Virus record (IMG/VR): IMGVR_UViG_3300005748_000026
Location: 1-64,000 of that record
From: a virus
Strand: one strand, 5' to 3'
DNA: 64,000 nt
Shown here: one piece after another, positions 1-9,641 of the stretch
Layout: every line of letters begins with the position of its first letter
Position numbering within the stretch: the first letter of the stretch is position 1
Program-made: the position numbers and the translations under genes
The notes under the pieces: model-generated
Database searches by the model: none
Told to the model about the DNA's origin: nothing
What the model saw: only the letters and a program-made list of their open reading frames with translations

Positions 1-207
1 TTGAGAACCAAAAACTTTTTCAGAAAACTTTTCTGGCTCTAATGTAAACTCAGGGTAAGCATTGGTTAAGTACTTATGAACCTTTCCCACATAAGTTGAG
101 TCAGACATCTTCTCTAAGTATTTATCCTCAGACAAAGTAAACTCAGGGTAAGCGTTGGTCAAGTACTTATGCGTTTTTAGTATATACTCGTTGTTCTTTT
201 CTTCCAT
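1..207 (-). CDS. Large virion protein, N-terminal fragment cut by window edge
   Basis: The reading frame starts at an ATG (positions 205-207) and stays open to the left edge, so only about 69 N-terminal residues are visible. They contain two copies of a repeat with the core HKYLTNAYPEFTL about 28-30 residues apart, and the DNA repeats too (around 48-78 and 148-178). Serial short repeats of this sort are known in very large internal or tail-associated proteins of Bacteroidota phages. It follows the 540-residue gene by five bases in the same operon. A virion or ejection-protein role is inference. Confidence 0.55.
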   Translation of the reverse strand, partial: MEEKNNEYILKTHKYLTNAYPEFTLSEDKYLEKMSDSTYVGKVHKYLTNAYPEFTLEPEKFSEKVFGSQ

Positions 208-212
208 GCTTA

Positions 213-1835
213 CTACATTAAATCTTTAACAATGTTTAAATCTTCTGTGGATTGGCTTGATCTAGGAGATTGGTCAAATATGGTTTCCTTTTGGCTTCTT
301 CTATTATAACTATCTTTTTTACTCATCATGTCATCAAAAGTCTCTTGATTTTCAATAAGCGGATTATCTACACCTTTTCCTAATTCTAATAAAGGTCTAT
401 ATCCTCTATGCTCTTTCCCATCAGAATCTTTGTAATAAAATTCTACAAGCCATTCATAATTATACTTACCTTTTTTTCCTCCAGTAGACTTTCTAACAAC
501 ATCTTCTCCTGCTGTATCTTCTGTAACTATGCTTCCATTAGCATCTAATGGTGCTAATATTGCACCTGAATATCTAAACTCTTTTATATCGGTATCTTTA
601 ATCCTCTCGTTTGAACTAAAGTCTCTCATTCCTTCTGTAACAGTACCACCCATGACAATAGGCTTTTCAACACCCAACCTGTATGGAGTGTCAGCATACA
701 ACCTATCTTTGTTAAATCCAGCTATTTTAGCATCTCTATAATTAACATCTTTAAATGCGTCAGGATTATATTCCTTCATTGCATTGAATAGGGCTTTATT
801 TTGCTCTTCTATTGTTGCTTTTTCATCTAATCCTCTTAGTGTGCTTTCTGCTATATTTCTTGGTATCTCTATTGATTTACCTCCAACTATTACTCTAGGA
901 TTTACTATACCTCCAACTAATGTTTTTTGATTACCTGTATAAGAGTCTCCGTCAGTTATGGATATACCTCTTCCACCACCATTACCTTCCTTGTAGTCTT
1001 TACTAAATGATGGCTTTTGTTTTCTCTCCATTTGAACAGAATCTTCCATCTCTTTAATATAGTACTCTACATAATTGTCAATACCTTGTTTTTTTAATGC
1101 TAACCTATCTTCTTTTGTTAGTTTATTATTCCAAAACCATTCACCTTTAATTGCATTATCTTTACTTGTTAGAACTGACCTTAAAAACTTTTTTACATCT
1201 TCTGGGTCTCTAGTATCTGTTTTTGTGGTAACTACACCTTTTAATTTATCATCTCTATAAACACTTGCTACAGGGTCAAAATTAACTCCTGTATTCCAAT
1301 CAGAAGCCTTTGATATAATTTCTTGAGTATCTATCATGTCTGGCTCTTTTGCATAAGAACCTAGAGAAAAAATAGGATTACCCTCATCATCAAATGGATT
1401 TTCCAATGCAGATTGTATTCTATCTTGACCTAAAAAGTTTTGACCTGCTACAATATTATCTGCTTTCCATTTCTCATAATCCTTTATTTGAGACTTAAAA
1501 GCCTTACTGCTAGATGCAGCGGTATTATATTCATTTATCTTCTGTTGAAGACCTAAATAATTACCTGACTTTATATCATCAGCATGGTCAACAGCCCATT
1601 TATATAAATCTTGTCTTAAAGAATTAAAATAAGGAGTATGACCTTCATAGATTTCTTTATCTAATTTAGCCATAAGGTCTTTAGCCTTGCCTGTGTTAGC
1701 TGCCTCTTCCTCTCTCTTCTTTTGTTCCTCTAATTCTCTTCTTTCCTTTTCTTTGGCAAAGATTTTAAATGTACTTGAAGAATCTACTACTTGAGCTAAA
1801 CCTGTTCCTATGCCCTTACTTGTTGGTGCTGCCAT
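213..1835 (-). CDS. Putative internal virion or structural protein, 540 aa
   Basis: I do not recognise a family. Residues about 25-65 are rich in Lys/Glu and should form a helical or coiled-coil segment. The rest is soluble and polar with no signal peptide or membrane span. It lies between a 232-residue internal-virion-like gene and a repeat-bearing large protein, all on the minus strand with short spacers. Its 24-bp leader holds the recurrent GGTGTGG motif on the plus strand. Position at the distal end of the morphogenesis cluster suggests a virion component, as an inference from order only. Confidence 0.5.
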   Translation of the reverse strand: MAAPTSKGIGTGLAQVVDSSSTFKIFAKEKERRELEEQKKREEEAANTGKAKDLMAKLDKEIYEGHTPYFNSLRQDLYKWAVDHADDIKSGNYLGLQQKINEYNTAASSSKAFKSQIKDYEKWKADNIVAGQNFLGQDRIQSALENPFDDEGNPIFSLGSYAKEPDMIDTQEIISKASDWNTGVNFDPVASVYRDDKLKGVVTTKTDTRDPEDVKKFLRSVLTSKDNAIKGEWFWNNKLTKEDRLALKKQGIDNYVEYYIKEMEDSVQMERKQKPSFSKDYKEGNGGGRGISITDGDSYTGNQKTLVGGIVNPRVIVGGKSIEIPRNIAESTLRGLDEKATIEEQNKALFNAMKEYNPDAFKDVNYRDAKIAGFNKDRLYADTPYRLGVEKPIVMGGTVTEGMRDFSSNERIKDTDIKEFRYSGAILAPLDANGSIVTEDTAGEDVVRKSTGGKKGKYNYEWLVEFYYKDSDGKEHRGYRPLLELGKGVDNPLIENQETFDDMMSKKDSYNRRSQKETIFDQSPRSSQSTEDLNIVKDLM

Positions 1836-1859
1836 ATTATTTTAAGGTGTGGTGTGTTA

Positions 1860-2558
1860 TTAGTAACCTCCTACTAAAGTAGATTGTCTTGCTTGCCAAG
1901 GATTACCTTGCTTATTTCCACTCATATAATCATTAGAAAACCCTTGTTGACCAATATTGTCATTACTTCCATAATTAGGTGAGTTTACGTAATTTGATGC
2001 AAAAATACTAAGGTATGGATTATTAGCAGCATCACTCAATCTTGTATCTGTTGCACCTGCATTATTATTTTGAAAAGCCCCTAACTGTTGTAATCCGCTT
2101 GTAGTTTCAGCAGCCCCGTAAATATTTTGAATCCCTGCTCCAATATTTGATTGGGCTGACTCTAAAGCTGCTTCATAATCTGCTCTTTGCAAGTCAGCAT
2201 ACTTTAATCTTGTATTTCTTAGTGTTTGTGCGTTTGCAATTCTTTGCTGCGCATCAGCAGAACCTAATTGTCTTAAAGAATTATTAGTTTGCCTTTGAAC
2301 AGAAGCGATACCTGCCACACCTGCATTACGACTATTAAGACCTCTTATTGAAGCAGCTTGACTAGCTTGAATATTATCTAAAACAAATTGAACAGACTCA
2401 TCTGGCAAACCCTCCAAAGCAGCTATCTCATCATTACTAAGTTGTTTAAGAAGCTCTGGGGGTATATTCTTACCTTCTAATGCTTTCTTCTCCTGAGAGC
2501 CTTGATACATTTGATATGCTCCTAAACCTAATTGTGCTATAGCTAATACTGGTATCAT
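1860..2558 (-). CDS. Putative internal virion protein, 232 aa
   Basis: The N-terminus (about residues 1-20) is hydrophobic and Gly/Ala rich, followed by a long Ala/Gln-rich helical region (about 70-160) and a Gly/Asn-rich C-terminus. This composition resembles small internal core proteins of podoviruses, which are ejected with DNA, but no specific family was recognised. A -7 promoter box sits 23 bases upstream (2581-2588). The stop codon is followed directly by the plus-strand GGTGTGG motif. The role is inferred from composition and neighbourhood. Confidence 0.5.
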   Translation of the reverse strand: MIPVLAIAQLGLGAYQMYQGSQEKKALEGKNIPPELLKQLSNDEIAALEGLPDESVQFVLDNIQASQAASIRGLNSRNAGVAGIASVQRQTNNSLRQLGSADAQQRIANAQTLRNTRLKYADLQRADYEAALESAQSNIGAGIQNIYGAAETTSGLQQLGAFQNNNAGATDTRLSDAANNPYLSIFASNYVNSPNYGSNDNIGQQGFSNDYMSGNKQGNPWQARQSTLVGGY

Positions 2559-2580
2559 AATATTATAGTGTGTGTATATA

Positions 2581-2588
2581 CAAAAATA
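2581..2588 (-). promoter_or_regulatory. -7 promoter box (TATTTTTG)
   Basis: On the minus strand it reads TATTTTTG, matching the Bacteroidota -7 consensus TAnnTTTG, and lies 23 bases before the 232-aa gene. No good TTG -33 box is visible at the expected distance. Confidence 0.5.
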
Positions 2589-2626
2589 AGGTTAAATAGC
2601 TTATAATCAAAAGATGGTGTGGTGTG

Positions 2627-2842
2627 TTACTTGCAATTCTCGTATGCGTAAACCTTTTTATCCAACTCGCTTATCTTATCCTGCATCTTATTTATCAGCT
2701 TAATCTTTTTCTCAAGTCTTTGCTCCAATATAGATTGGTTTTGAGAGATGGTCTTCATTTCATTGTAAAATGAGCCACAAATAAAGATGAAAGTAACCAA
2801 TGGAATGACATTATTCGATACAAGAGACTTAATCTGTTCCAT
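2627..2842 (-). CDS. Small membrane-anchored coiled-coil protein, 71 aa
   Basis: Residues about 10-27 form one hydrophobic span, followed by a charged heptad-like helix (about 30-65). The layout of an N-terminal anchor plus coiled coil resembles inner-membrane spanins and some holin partners, but a separate lysis block sits at 52-54 kb. It has its own -7 box at 2855-2862. The function is unknown, and a membrane topology is the only firm statement. Confidence 0.5.
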   Translation of the reverse strand: MEQIKSLVSNNVIPLVTFIFICGSFYNEMKTISQNQSILEQRLEKKIKLINKMQDKISELDKKVYAYENCK

Positions 2843-2854
2843 AACCTTTTTTTA

Positions 2855-2862
2855 CAAAGATA
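2855..2862 (-). promoter_or_regulatory. -7 promoter box (TATCTTTG)
   Basis: The minus-strand TATCTTTG matches TAnnTTTG and lies 13 bases upstream of the 71-aa gene start at 2842. Confidence 0.5.
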
Positions 2863-2865
2863 AGG

Positions 2866-3258
2866 CTATTTATGACCATGATTTCGTCTTGCTAAATTTC
2901 CCTTCTTAAAATTCTTCTTGTCTGCTTTCTTAAAACCTTCAAATTTCTTCTTCTTATTCTTCTTAGCCTTAGCTTTTATTTTGGAAAGACTTTTTTCTGT
3001 CATATTACCCTCCAACTCTTCATTTAGCTTTTCGCCTAACAATTTGTTAATGCTTGGCTTATCTATAACATATTCATCAGTAATGTATATTTTCTCTAAA
3101 ACCTCTGGAATGAAGTTTATCTTACCCATGTTGTAATAACACCAACGAAGATACCTTGTCTTCTTCATTAATATTAAATCGGATACTGTTTTGTCAGGGA
3201 ATTTACCCACTTTCATTACGCTTTTAAAAGTTAGCGTTCTCATTAGAATTGTACTCAT
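2866..3258 (-). CDS. Small protein resembling exonuclease X C-terminal domain, Lys-rich tail
   Basis: The N-terminal half contains F-K-x-x-M-K-V-G-K-x-x-D-K-T-V-x-D-L followed by R-Y-L-R-W-C-Y. This resembles the short FGKYKG...YLxW motif of exonuclease X C-terminal and related DUF3820-type domains. The last 45 residues are dominated by Lys and probably bind nucleic acid. Met6 is an alternative start. It is preceded by about 570 bp without a convincing gene. The family link is tentative. Confidence 0.45.
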   Translation of the reverse strand: MSTILMRTLTFKSVMKVGKFPDKTVSDLILMKKTRYLRWCYYNMGKINFIPEVLEKIYITDEYVIDKPSINKLLGEKLNEELEGNMTEKSLSKIKAKAKKNKKKKFEGFKKADKKNFKKGNLARRNHGHK

Positions 3259-3624
3259 ATCTACCTTTTTTGTTCACGATTAAACATACCGATACTTATA
3301 CTTGTAACCCTACTAATCCTTACTTACAGGACTATAGTATTCAAGTTGTAGCTAGCATCTATTTAGTATCCCCTTCGTTCTTTTTATTGGCGAACTACAC
3401 TTTAGAATGTCTTTTACGAACTGTTCTAAAAATACTAAACCCTTTTTCCCTCTATACCAATAATGTTACAAATTATCGAGGAGCGTGTATGTGTCGGTGC
3501 ATTTACACTAAGGTTTTCAACTATAAAATTCTTGAGATTGTTTATTAAGGCGCAAGCTTAGTATGAGGTCAAGATGTATTAACACCCCATTGTATGTTTT
3601 GCTAAATTACAAAAAGTTTATGAC

Positions 3625-3658
3625 AAAAAAAAGAGGAGCTGAACTTAATCAACCCCTC
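3625..3658 (-). terminator. Intrinsic terminator
   Basis: On the minus strand a 10-bp stem (3649-3658 with 3633-3642, two wobble pairs) and a six-base loop are followed by eight T. It ends transcription arriving from the 3833-11 kb genes. Confidence 0.75.
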
Positions 3659-3737
3659 AGTCAAGCTTGCGACTTAACAGCCTTACGGCAGAGCCTCAAA
3701 GGTATGAATAAACATTAATATATCGAAATTATAAAAC

Positions 3738-3776
3738 AAAAAAAAAGAGTCTGAACAACTTAATGCCCAGACCCTC
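3738..3776 (-). terminator. Intrinsic terminator, upstream of a tandem pair
   Basis: The minus strand forms GAGGGTCTG paired with CAGACTCTT, followed by a run of about nine T. It lies about 100 bp before the second terminator, which makes a strong double stop. Confidence 0.7.
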
Positions 3777-3832
3777 TTCCTAACTTTAACTCAAAACTAT
3801 GAAACAACTAGATATTCAAATATACAAATTTT

Positions 3833-4198
3833 TCACATCAATCCTAATTCCCTAATCTCTTTTTTAAGAGCAATCAACTTTTGCTTCTTGGCTTTTAATA
3901 AAGATTGCAATACAAATAACCCTTCTTGGTTATCAACATTAAAAACATCCATAGAGCATTTTGAAGCAGGTAAGTCAATCAATTCATCTTCATCATCCAT
4001 TTCAGCAGACTCTTGGAGAGTAGTGAATAAATTATTTTGATAGTTCCTTATGTTTTCAAATGTATCATGGACGAAATTCAACTCAATAGCCCTCTCCTTT
4101 CCAGAAAACTTCTTTGCTAAAGACTTTATAGACTCAACTTCATTTAGAAGTATCTCATATTCAGTATGTAATTGTGATGCTCTTCTTAACTTTTCCAT
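3833..4198 (-). CDS. Coiled-coil protein after the muzzle gene, 121 aa
   Basis: The protein is almost wholly helical, with charged heptad-like stretches at both ends and an acidic segment (about residues 65-80). No family was recognised. It is the last gene before the tandem terminators and follows the 1282-residue tail gene by 27 bases, so it is probably co-transcribed with the connector genes. A minor virion or assembly role is inference. Confidence 0.5.
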   Translation of the reverse strand: MEKLRRASQLHTEYEILLNEVESIKSLAKKFSGKERAIELNFVHDTFENIRNYQNNLFTTLQESAEMDDEDELIDLPASKCSMDVFNVDNQEGLFVLQSLLKAKKQKLIALKKEIRELGLM

Positions 4199-4225
4199 AA
4201 ATTAAAAATACGAAAATATAGCCAA

Positions 4226-7200
4226 CTACTGATTAGTAAATTGACTTAATTCGTTTCTAATTGTCGTAGAAAACATTCTTACGTAGTCAGTACTATCGTT
4301 TTCTAATGTTAAGGTCATGGTGTGGCATCTCATTGGGTCTCCCTCAAGCAAAGGAAGCTCTACACCGCTGTTTTCGTCCATTAAAAATGGTGAGTAATAC
4401 GTTCCCTCCAACTCTTCAAAATCTGCCTTAATAAGAGAGGTTTTTTGTCCAAACTGGTTGGTCGCTTCGGGCATATCCCAAACGCTATTAGTATCTTGAT
4501 ATATTCCAACGTAAAACTTAATTGATTTAGGGTCGTTGTTGGAAACAATAGTAACTCTACTAGGTGTAAAAATAGCCTTGTCATAGTTTACCTTATCGTA
4601 GAATGTGTTGTAAGATTCATTTGTGTTGTGAGTGTATATTTTACCACTTGAATAAGACACCAAACCATCTCCTGCTTGCCCTATCATTTCAGGATAGTAA
4701 CTGTAGAATGTTACCCATCTCTTTTTAGGCTCACTCCATGCTATTGTAGTAGGCTCTTCTGCATCTCCACCTAATCCCTTGAATAAAGGACTACTCATAC
4801 ATAGTATGTACTCATCATGTCGTATGTCGTATGTTCCTAAGAATCTTGTATATTTTGGTGTGGTGTCTGACCAATAAACTTTCATGGCAGCATCACTAAT
4901 TACTTCGTAGCCACTTTGCCCTAGACGCAACACCTTACGCTTATTCGTATCTACATGATACTTATTAAAGCCATGTACTGCAAAACTCTCTGGCGCATCT
5001 CCAATACCATACTCTCCTGCATAGTAGTTTATTTTTGATAGCACAAGGTTTTCTACGTTTACTTGAACTGTAGATACTCCATCTGAATTGTAAAGTATGT
5101 TTTCTCCTATTAGTGAGAATCCTGTCTTTAGCTTTTGGAAGATAATCATTCTATTATCCTCTGAGTACATCTTTTGTATTGCTCCGTAACGTCTATCGTA
5201 GTCTCTAAATCCATCTCCAAAGAAAGATGAAGCACCATTTATAAAGGTGTTGGATATGTACTCTTCTGAGAATCTAACTGTAGCTTCGTTAAACTGCTGT
5301 TTAGCATCAGCATTGTAGGCAAATCCTCTACCAAAGTCTGTGTAGGCTGAGAAGTAAGCGTCTTCTGAATGGTAATCTTCTACTACTATTGATGGTTCAT
5401 TAAATACTAAACTTCTCTCTTTTATAAATACGTCACCAACATTATTTAGGTTTAATGACAAAGGAATATCTAATGATATATCTTGGTTAACGTCATCAAT
5501 ATGATTGCCACTTAAATGATTCCCTTCTGAATCAATTTCATAAGACTCTCCTACAGTATAGTATAATTTTTCGTCATCCTCCTCAAATTTTTTAGGTCTA
5601 TATATTTCAGCTAAATATATTTTTTGGTCTAAATTAAATGAATCCTCATTAGTTCTTACCTTTAAAACCTTTGTATCTTCATTAAAACTAAGTATGGAAT
5701 AATCCTTATAATCAGTTAAATAAGTGCCAACATCATCTCTTATTAATCTAATTCTATCTCCTTCTTGAAATGAGTAGAATAATTTAGAGAATCCATTATT
5801 AATTGCATAATCAAATACACTTGATAAATTTACATTTGAATATATAGACACATTGTCAATAACAAATTTAATCTCAGCCTGTAGGAATCCTGAAAAACCA
5901 TCAATTAAATTCTTTGTTATGCTATTATTACCATTATACAATATATCATAGTACTTAGCCCAAGATGGTGCTTTTGACCTTATCTTTATAATTGGGTAAA
6001 CTTTAGAGTTATTGTCTACAACATCATACCAATTAACAATAGCTCTCATATTTTCTGGATTCTGAACGCTTCCAACCCTACCTAATTCATCCTTATATAA
6101 TACTGAAAAAGCATGATAAGCACCTCTCTTTAATGATACTTCATTTGTAGATGAGTATGCTTCTACTTTAATCCCTATCCTTTTAACATCTCCAGTTGGT
6201 TTATTAGCGTAATTAAAATACCTGTTTACAAATACACTTTGGGGGTCTCCCATTTGGTCATTTATAGCTTGGAATGAATTATCTATACTTAAAGTATATC
6301 CTATATCAGAACCTACAACAAAGAAATTACTTCTTATTACAATGTCTTCTCTAAATAAAGTAATAGACCCACCCGTGAATACAGAGAAAGATAAATCTCC
6401 AACTAAAGCATTTAAGTTATCCGCTACATCTTGAAGAGTATCATCTGCTGATACTGATAAAACAAAAGATTCTGGAGCTAATGTATAATGCTGAATACCA
6501 CCATCATACTTGAATTGATACCCTATAGCAATATTGTTTACTCTAATAACGAAACTACTCTCTATATCTGGAGTTTCTAAAAAAATAGATGAAAAATTAA
6601 AGAATAAAGAAGAATCGTTAACACCTAAGCTATTTACAGGTATAACTCCAGAAAAAACAGTATTATAAAACCCTGTATCTGAATCTTCAAAACTTTCTCT
6701 AGTAAAATTAAAACCTGTATCTGGATAAGAAAAAGAGTCTGTTTGAAACTTTTCAAAATCATCAAGAAGCTCTACCCTGTCTTCATTACCATATTTATAA
6801 TCCACACTAGCATTTACGAAAGGAGTATCATAACCCTCTAAAACACCTCCATATCCAATCCTGTTATTAAACTCGTCTTGTGTATTAGCTCTTAATGGCA
6901 AAAATTCATTAACTCTATCAGATTCTCTTACATCAATAGCAGTTAGTACATCAGTATTGTAGAAGTCAAATATGTATTCAGAATTGTCAGGTAAATTGTA
7001 GTAGTCCTTATCAAAAGCCCTTATCAATTTATAATCCCCATTATTTTGTCTAACAGATAAGTTTATTGATTTTACATTGCAATTACCTGTATTGAATGAT
7101 ACTTGTATGGCATTTTCATTGTAAGAAAAATAATTTGATTGATTAACTAACGCTTGAGTTTCGGTAAATATTTTAACAGGTCTTTTTGAATCGTATGACC

Positions 7201-8074
7201 AATAACTCTTTGAGTTGTCATCATAAACATATTGATACCTAAACTGCCAAGTAGAGCCATAAAGGTTGTTGGTCTTAAACTCTTCATCTGACACATAATT
7301 AACTTTTGGTGATTTTAGTGGTGGTATTGCAGAATTTATAATATCTGTTTCTATTATATCTCTATAATGATAGATATAACCATAATATTGATTAGCTTGA
7401 TTGAAAGAATTTATAGGTAAAAATGTTATAGACAACTCTAAGCTAAAGTCAGATGGTATAGCCACTATTACTGCATTGCCATCAAAATTATCAGTTTCTT
7501 CTGATGGTTTAGATAAAAAAACTTTAACAACATCACCTACGTTATATTGATTAGCATTTCCAACTACGCTAGTAACAGCAATAGTTCCTACATTAGACTT
7601 TGATGCTGAATTAAACACAAAATCCTTAACAAGAACTTCGTCAGCAATAGTGCTTAGATTTATCTTTCTAGGTTCATTTACCCTGTCATTAAAATAAAGA
7701 TTGTTCTCTATCCTGTCAGAGTCTATAATAAGCATATCCTCCTCAAAAGCTAATACGCTTGATTGTAACACTTTCGTTACGGTGTTCTGTGTTGTATCAA
7801 ACCTTTGTATGGTATGTTCACCAAACTTATTCCAAACGTAGAAATAAACATGACTCCTTACTTCATCCTCAAAAGTTCCTATACATCTGTTCTCATCGTC
7901 TGGTAAGTCAAATTCAACCAAAGTATTTCCCTTCACGTTCTCAATAGAACCCGTTGAACTTGTGTCATTTACTCCATTACGAATGTTTATTGCATAACGA
8001 TAATCAGATTCAGGCAACACCCTATCTTCTAAATCGCTATTTAAACCACCAACAAATGTTTTTATTTCTATCAT
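4226..8074 (-). CDS. Tail muzzle / stabilisation-like protein, 1282 aa
   Basis: The N-terminus carries the pattern G-G-L-N-S-D...R-x-L-P-E-S-D-Y-R-x-A-x-N-x-R. This resembles the start of tail stabilisation or nozzle proteins of P22 gp10 and T7 gp12 type and the muzzle proteins of crAss-like phages. The rest is rich in beta-strand residues with recurrent aromatic and Asn/Ser segments, as expected of large beta-propellers. It overlaps the upstream connector gene by four bases. A distal tail-tube role closing the DNA channel is inferred from motif and order. Confidence 0.6.
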   Translation of the reverse strand: MIEIKTFVGGLNSDLEDRVLPESDYRYAINIRNGVNDTSSTGSIENVKGNTLVEFDLPDDENRCIGTFEDEVRSHVYFYVWNKFGEHTIQRFDTTQNTVTKVLQSSVLAFEEDMLIIDSDRIENNLYFNDRVNEPRKINLSTIADEVLVKDFVFNSASKSNVGTIAVTSVVGNANQYNVGDVVKVFLSKPSEETDNFDGNAVIVAIPSDFSLELSITFLPINSFNQANQYYGYIYHYRDIIETDIINSAIPPLKSPKVNYVSDEEFKTNNLYGSTWQFRYQYVYDDNSKSYWSYDSKRPVKIFTETQALVNQSNYFSYNENAIQVSFNTGNCNVKSINLSVRQNNGDYKLIRAFDKDYYNLPDNSEYIFDFYNTDVLTAIDVRESDRVNEFLPLRANTQDEFNNRIGYGGVLEGYDTPFVNASVDYKYGNEDRVELLDDFEKFQTDSFSYPDTGFNFTRESFEDSDTGFYNTVFSGVIPVNSLGVNDSSLFFNFSSIFLETPDIESSFVIRVNNIAIGYQFKYDGGIQHYTLAPESFVLSVSADDTLQDVADNLNALVGDLSFSVFTGGSITLFREDIVIRSNFFVVGSDIGYTLSIDNSFQAINDQMGDPQSVFVNRYFNYANKPTGDVKRIGIKVEAYSSTNEVSLKRGAYHAFSVLYKDELGRVGSVQNPENMRAIVNWYDVVDNNSKVYPIIKIRSKAPSWAKYYDILYNGNNSITKNLIDGFSGFLQAEIKFVIDNVSIYSNVNLSSVFDYAINNGFSKLFYSFQEGDRIRLIRDDVGTYLTDYKDYSILSFNEDTKVLKVRTNEDSFNLDQKIYLAEIYRPKKFEEDDEKLYYTVGESYEIDSEGNHLSGNHIDDVNQDISLDIPLSLNLNNVGDVFIKERSLVFNEPSIVVEDYHSEDAYFSAYTDFGRGFAYNADAKQQFNEATVRFSEEYISNTFINGASSFFGDGFRDYDRRYGAIQKMYSEDNRMIIFQKLKTGFSLIGENILYNSDGVSTVQVNVENLVLSKINYYAGEYGIGDAPESFAVHGFNKYHVDTNKRKVLRLGQSGYEVISDAAMKVYWSDTTPKYTRFLGTYDIRHDEYILCMSSPLFKGLGGDAEEPTTIAWSEPKKRWVTFYSYYPEMIGQAGDGLVSYSSGKIYTHNTNESYNTFYDKVNYDKAIFTPSRVTIVSNNDPKSIKFYVGIYQDTNSVWDMPEATNQFGQKTSLIKADFEELEGTYYSPFLMDENSGVELPLLEGDPMRCHTMTLTLENDSTDYVRMFSTTIRNELSQFTNQ

Positions 8075-9018
8075 AATTTAATAGACAATTTGAAGCCTGT
8101 ATTATACTCTTGAACTAACTCTCTTAAATTGAAGTTGTTTAATCTTCTCTTAGCTTTTTTCTTCTCAATAACCCATTGCTGCTTCGCCATTTGCTTCTCT
8201 ACAGCAGGTATTCTAAAGTTATCCATTCTAATTATCCAACGGATGTAAGACTTTATAGCATCCCTTAAATAATAGTGAACCTTGATGTTGCAATCTTCAT
8301 CTACATCAATATCTCCTAAATACTCTAGTATAATCTTGTCTCCACAAAACCCTTGTAAAGCAATTCTTCCCTCTCTTGGGAATATCTTGTAAAATCCGTA
8401 TTGGTTTCCTCCTCCACCAATTCCATACCTTTTACCTACATTAGTGCCATTGTCAGTATTTTGATACCTACCATATAAAGGGTAAAGATGGTTGTATCCT
8501 TTCTTAGAACACTTACCTCTTGCTACTTGGCTTCCAAAGTTTTTCTTTTCGTGAATGTCTCCCTCTTGATTTTCTCCACCTGAACCTTCTGCTCCTAATG
8601 GTGTAAAGTCCTCCCAATTCTCGCCTATAGTTTCCCAAATGTCAGGTACTTCCTCCCAATTCAAAGGTCTTTGCCCTCCTGTTCCACTAGAATCAGCATT
8701 AAGCTCAAACTCCTCTATCTCTTTTACACACTCGTAATCTTTGGGCATACACATATTCTTGTTTAATCCTAAAGAATACATCGTACCATTACAATCACAA
8801 ATAGCTATCTTCATGTAGTCAATATAGTCTGGTGGAAGTATTGCCGTATCATTAGGCAAAACCTCTAACTCCTTTATTTTAGCTACACCTCCTCTAGTAT
8901 CCATGTTAAGTTCTCGCATACCGCTTATGGCAATCTGCAACACCCTAGCATATTTATACTCAGTAGTCTCTCCCGACTCTATAAGGTACTCTCTAACTAT
9001 TTGGTCTAATGTCTGCAT
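8071..9018 (-). CDS. Ring/connector protein, 315 aa
   Basis: The first 45 residues are helical, followed by a beta-rich middle (Gly-rich insert at about 125-165) and a long basic helical C-terminus. Similar architecture occurs in ring or tail-tubular proteins that stack below the portal in crAss-like and podovirus tails. It shares one base with the next connector gene and overlaps the muzzle gene by four, which indicates tight translational coupling. The assignment comes from order and general resemblance. Confidence 0.55.
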   Translation of the reverse strand: MQTLDQIVREYLIESGETTEYKYARVLQIAISGMRELNMDTRGGVAKIKELEVLPNDTAILPPDYIDYMKIAICDCNGTMYSLGLNKNMCMPKDYECVKEIEEFELNADSSGTGGQRPLNWEEVPDIWETIGENWEDFTPLGAEGSGGENQEGDIHEKKNFGSQVARGKCSKKGYNHLYPLYGRYQNTDNGTNVGKRYGIGGGGNQYGFYKIFPREGRIALQGFCGDKIILEYLGDIDVDEDCNIKVHYYLRDAIKSYIRWIIRMDNFRIPAVEKQMAKQQWVIEKKKAKRRLNNFNLRELVQEYNTGFKLSIKL

Positions 9019-9641
9019 TAGTTAATGTCTTTACTGTTATTGTCTACATCCTCTGGGTTTCGTGTGGCAGCGAAGAAGTCATAAGTCATTCTAACTAAGT
9101 CCGACTGCATATCATCTGGAATCTCAAACTCTTCCTCTTCATCCAAGTCTCCAAATGGTAGTATCATTGTAATATCAATATCCTTTGGAACTCTCCAATC
9201 TTCTATACCTGTGAAGTATAATCTACTACCCTCTTTGTAATAACCCTTTCTACCAGATAAGCAATGAGAAGTTAATCCGTTGAACATGGTGTGGAATGTT
9301 ATGCCTACAGGTACATAGCTAGATTTTCTATTACTGCTATCCGTAACATTCTTAATATCAACACCATTAGGCAAATCAACACCACTAGAAGGTATTTCCA
9401 AATAATACTCCCCACCTTCGTTAGATAACTTATTGCCTCTTGAACGAAAGTAAATCCTGTCATCCAAACCATTAAATTCAAGACTCTTATTCTCATAATA
9501 TCTTTTCCTCAATAGGCTAGCAAGATTCTGACTAAGAGCAAGGGATATTTCTCTTATATCTAAGTTGCTATCATCTGATGGGTCTCCACCTGACAATAAC
9601 CTCTTAACTTGTTCTGCTAATTTATACTTAGTGGTTTTCAT
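9018..9641 (-). CDS. Ring/connector protein, 207 aa
   Basis: A helical N-terminus (about 1-45) precedes a beta-rich core with F-R-S-R-G-N-K and Y-Y-L-E-I-P segments and an acidic patch (about 170-180). It is the middle of three overlapping connector-like genes. Such sets form the portal-to-tail adaptor rings in crAss-like phages. The family is not certain from sequence alone. Confidence 0.5.
   Translation of the reverse strand: MKTTKYKLAEQVKRLLSGGDPSDDSNLDIREISLALSQNLASLLRKRYYENKSLEFNGLDDRIYFRSRGNKLSNEGGEYYLEIPSSGVDLPNGVDIKNVTDSSNRKSSYVPVGITFHTMFNGLTSHCLSGRKGYYKEGSRLYFTGIEDWRVPKDIDITMILPFGDLDEEEEFEIPDDMQSDLVRMTYDFFAATRNPEDVDNNSKDIN

Larger units (their letters stand above)
3259..3832. other. 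Intergenic region with two terminators, no supported gene
   Basis: A 99-codon frame on the plus strand (3249-3548) has unconvincing composition and no promoter or leader signal, so I treat the stretch as non-coding. The right part holds two minus-strand terminators. The left part (3259-3600) may be an untranslated leader for the gene ending at 2866, but no clear promoter box was found. Confidence 0.5.

Noticed and set aside
3249-3548. 99-codon plus-strand frame opposite the empty region
   Set aside because: Against the direction of all neighbours, no promoter or leader, biased residues.
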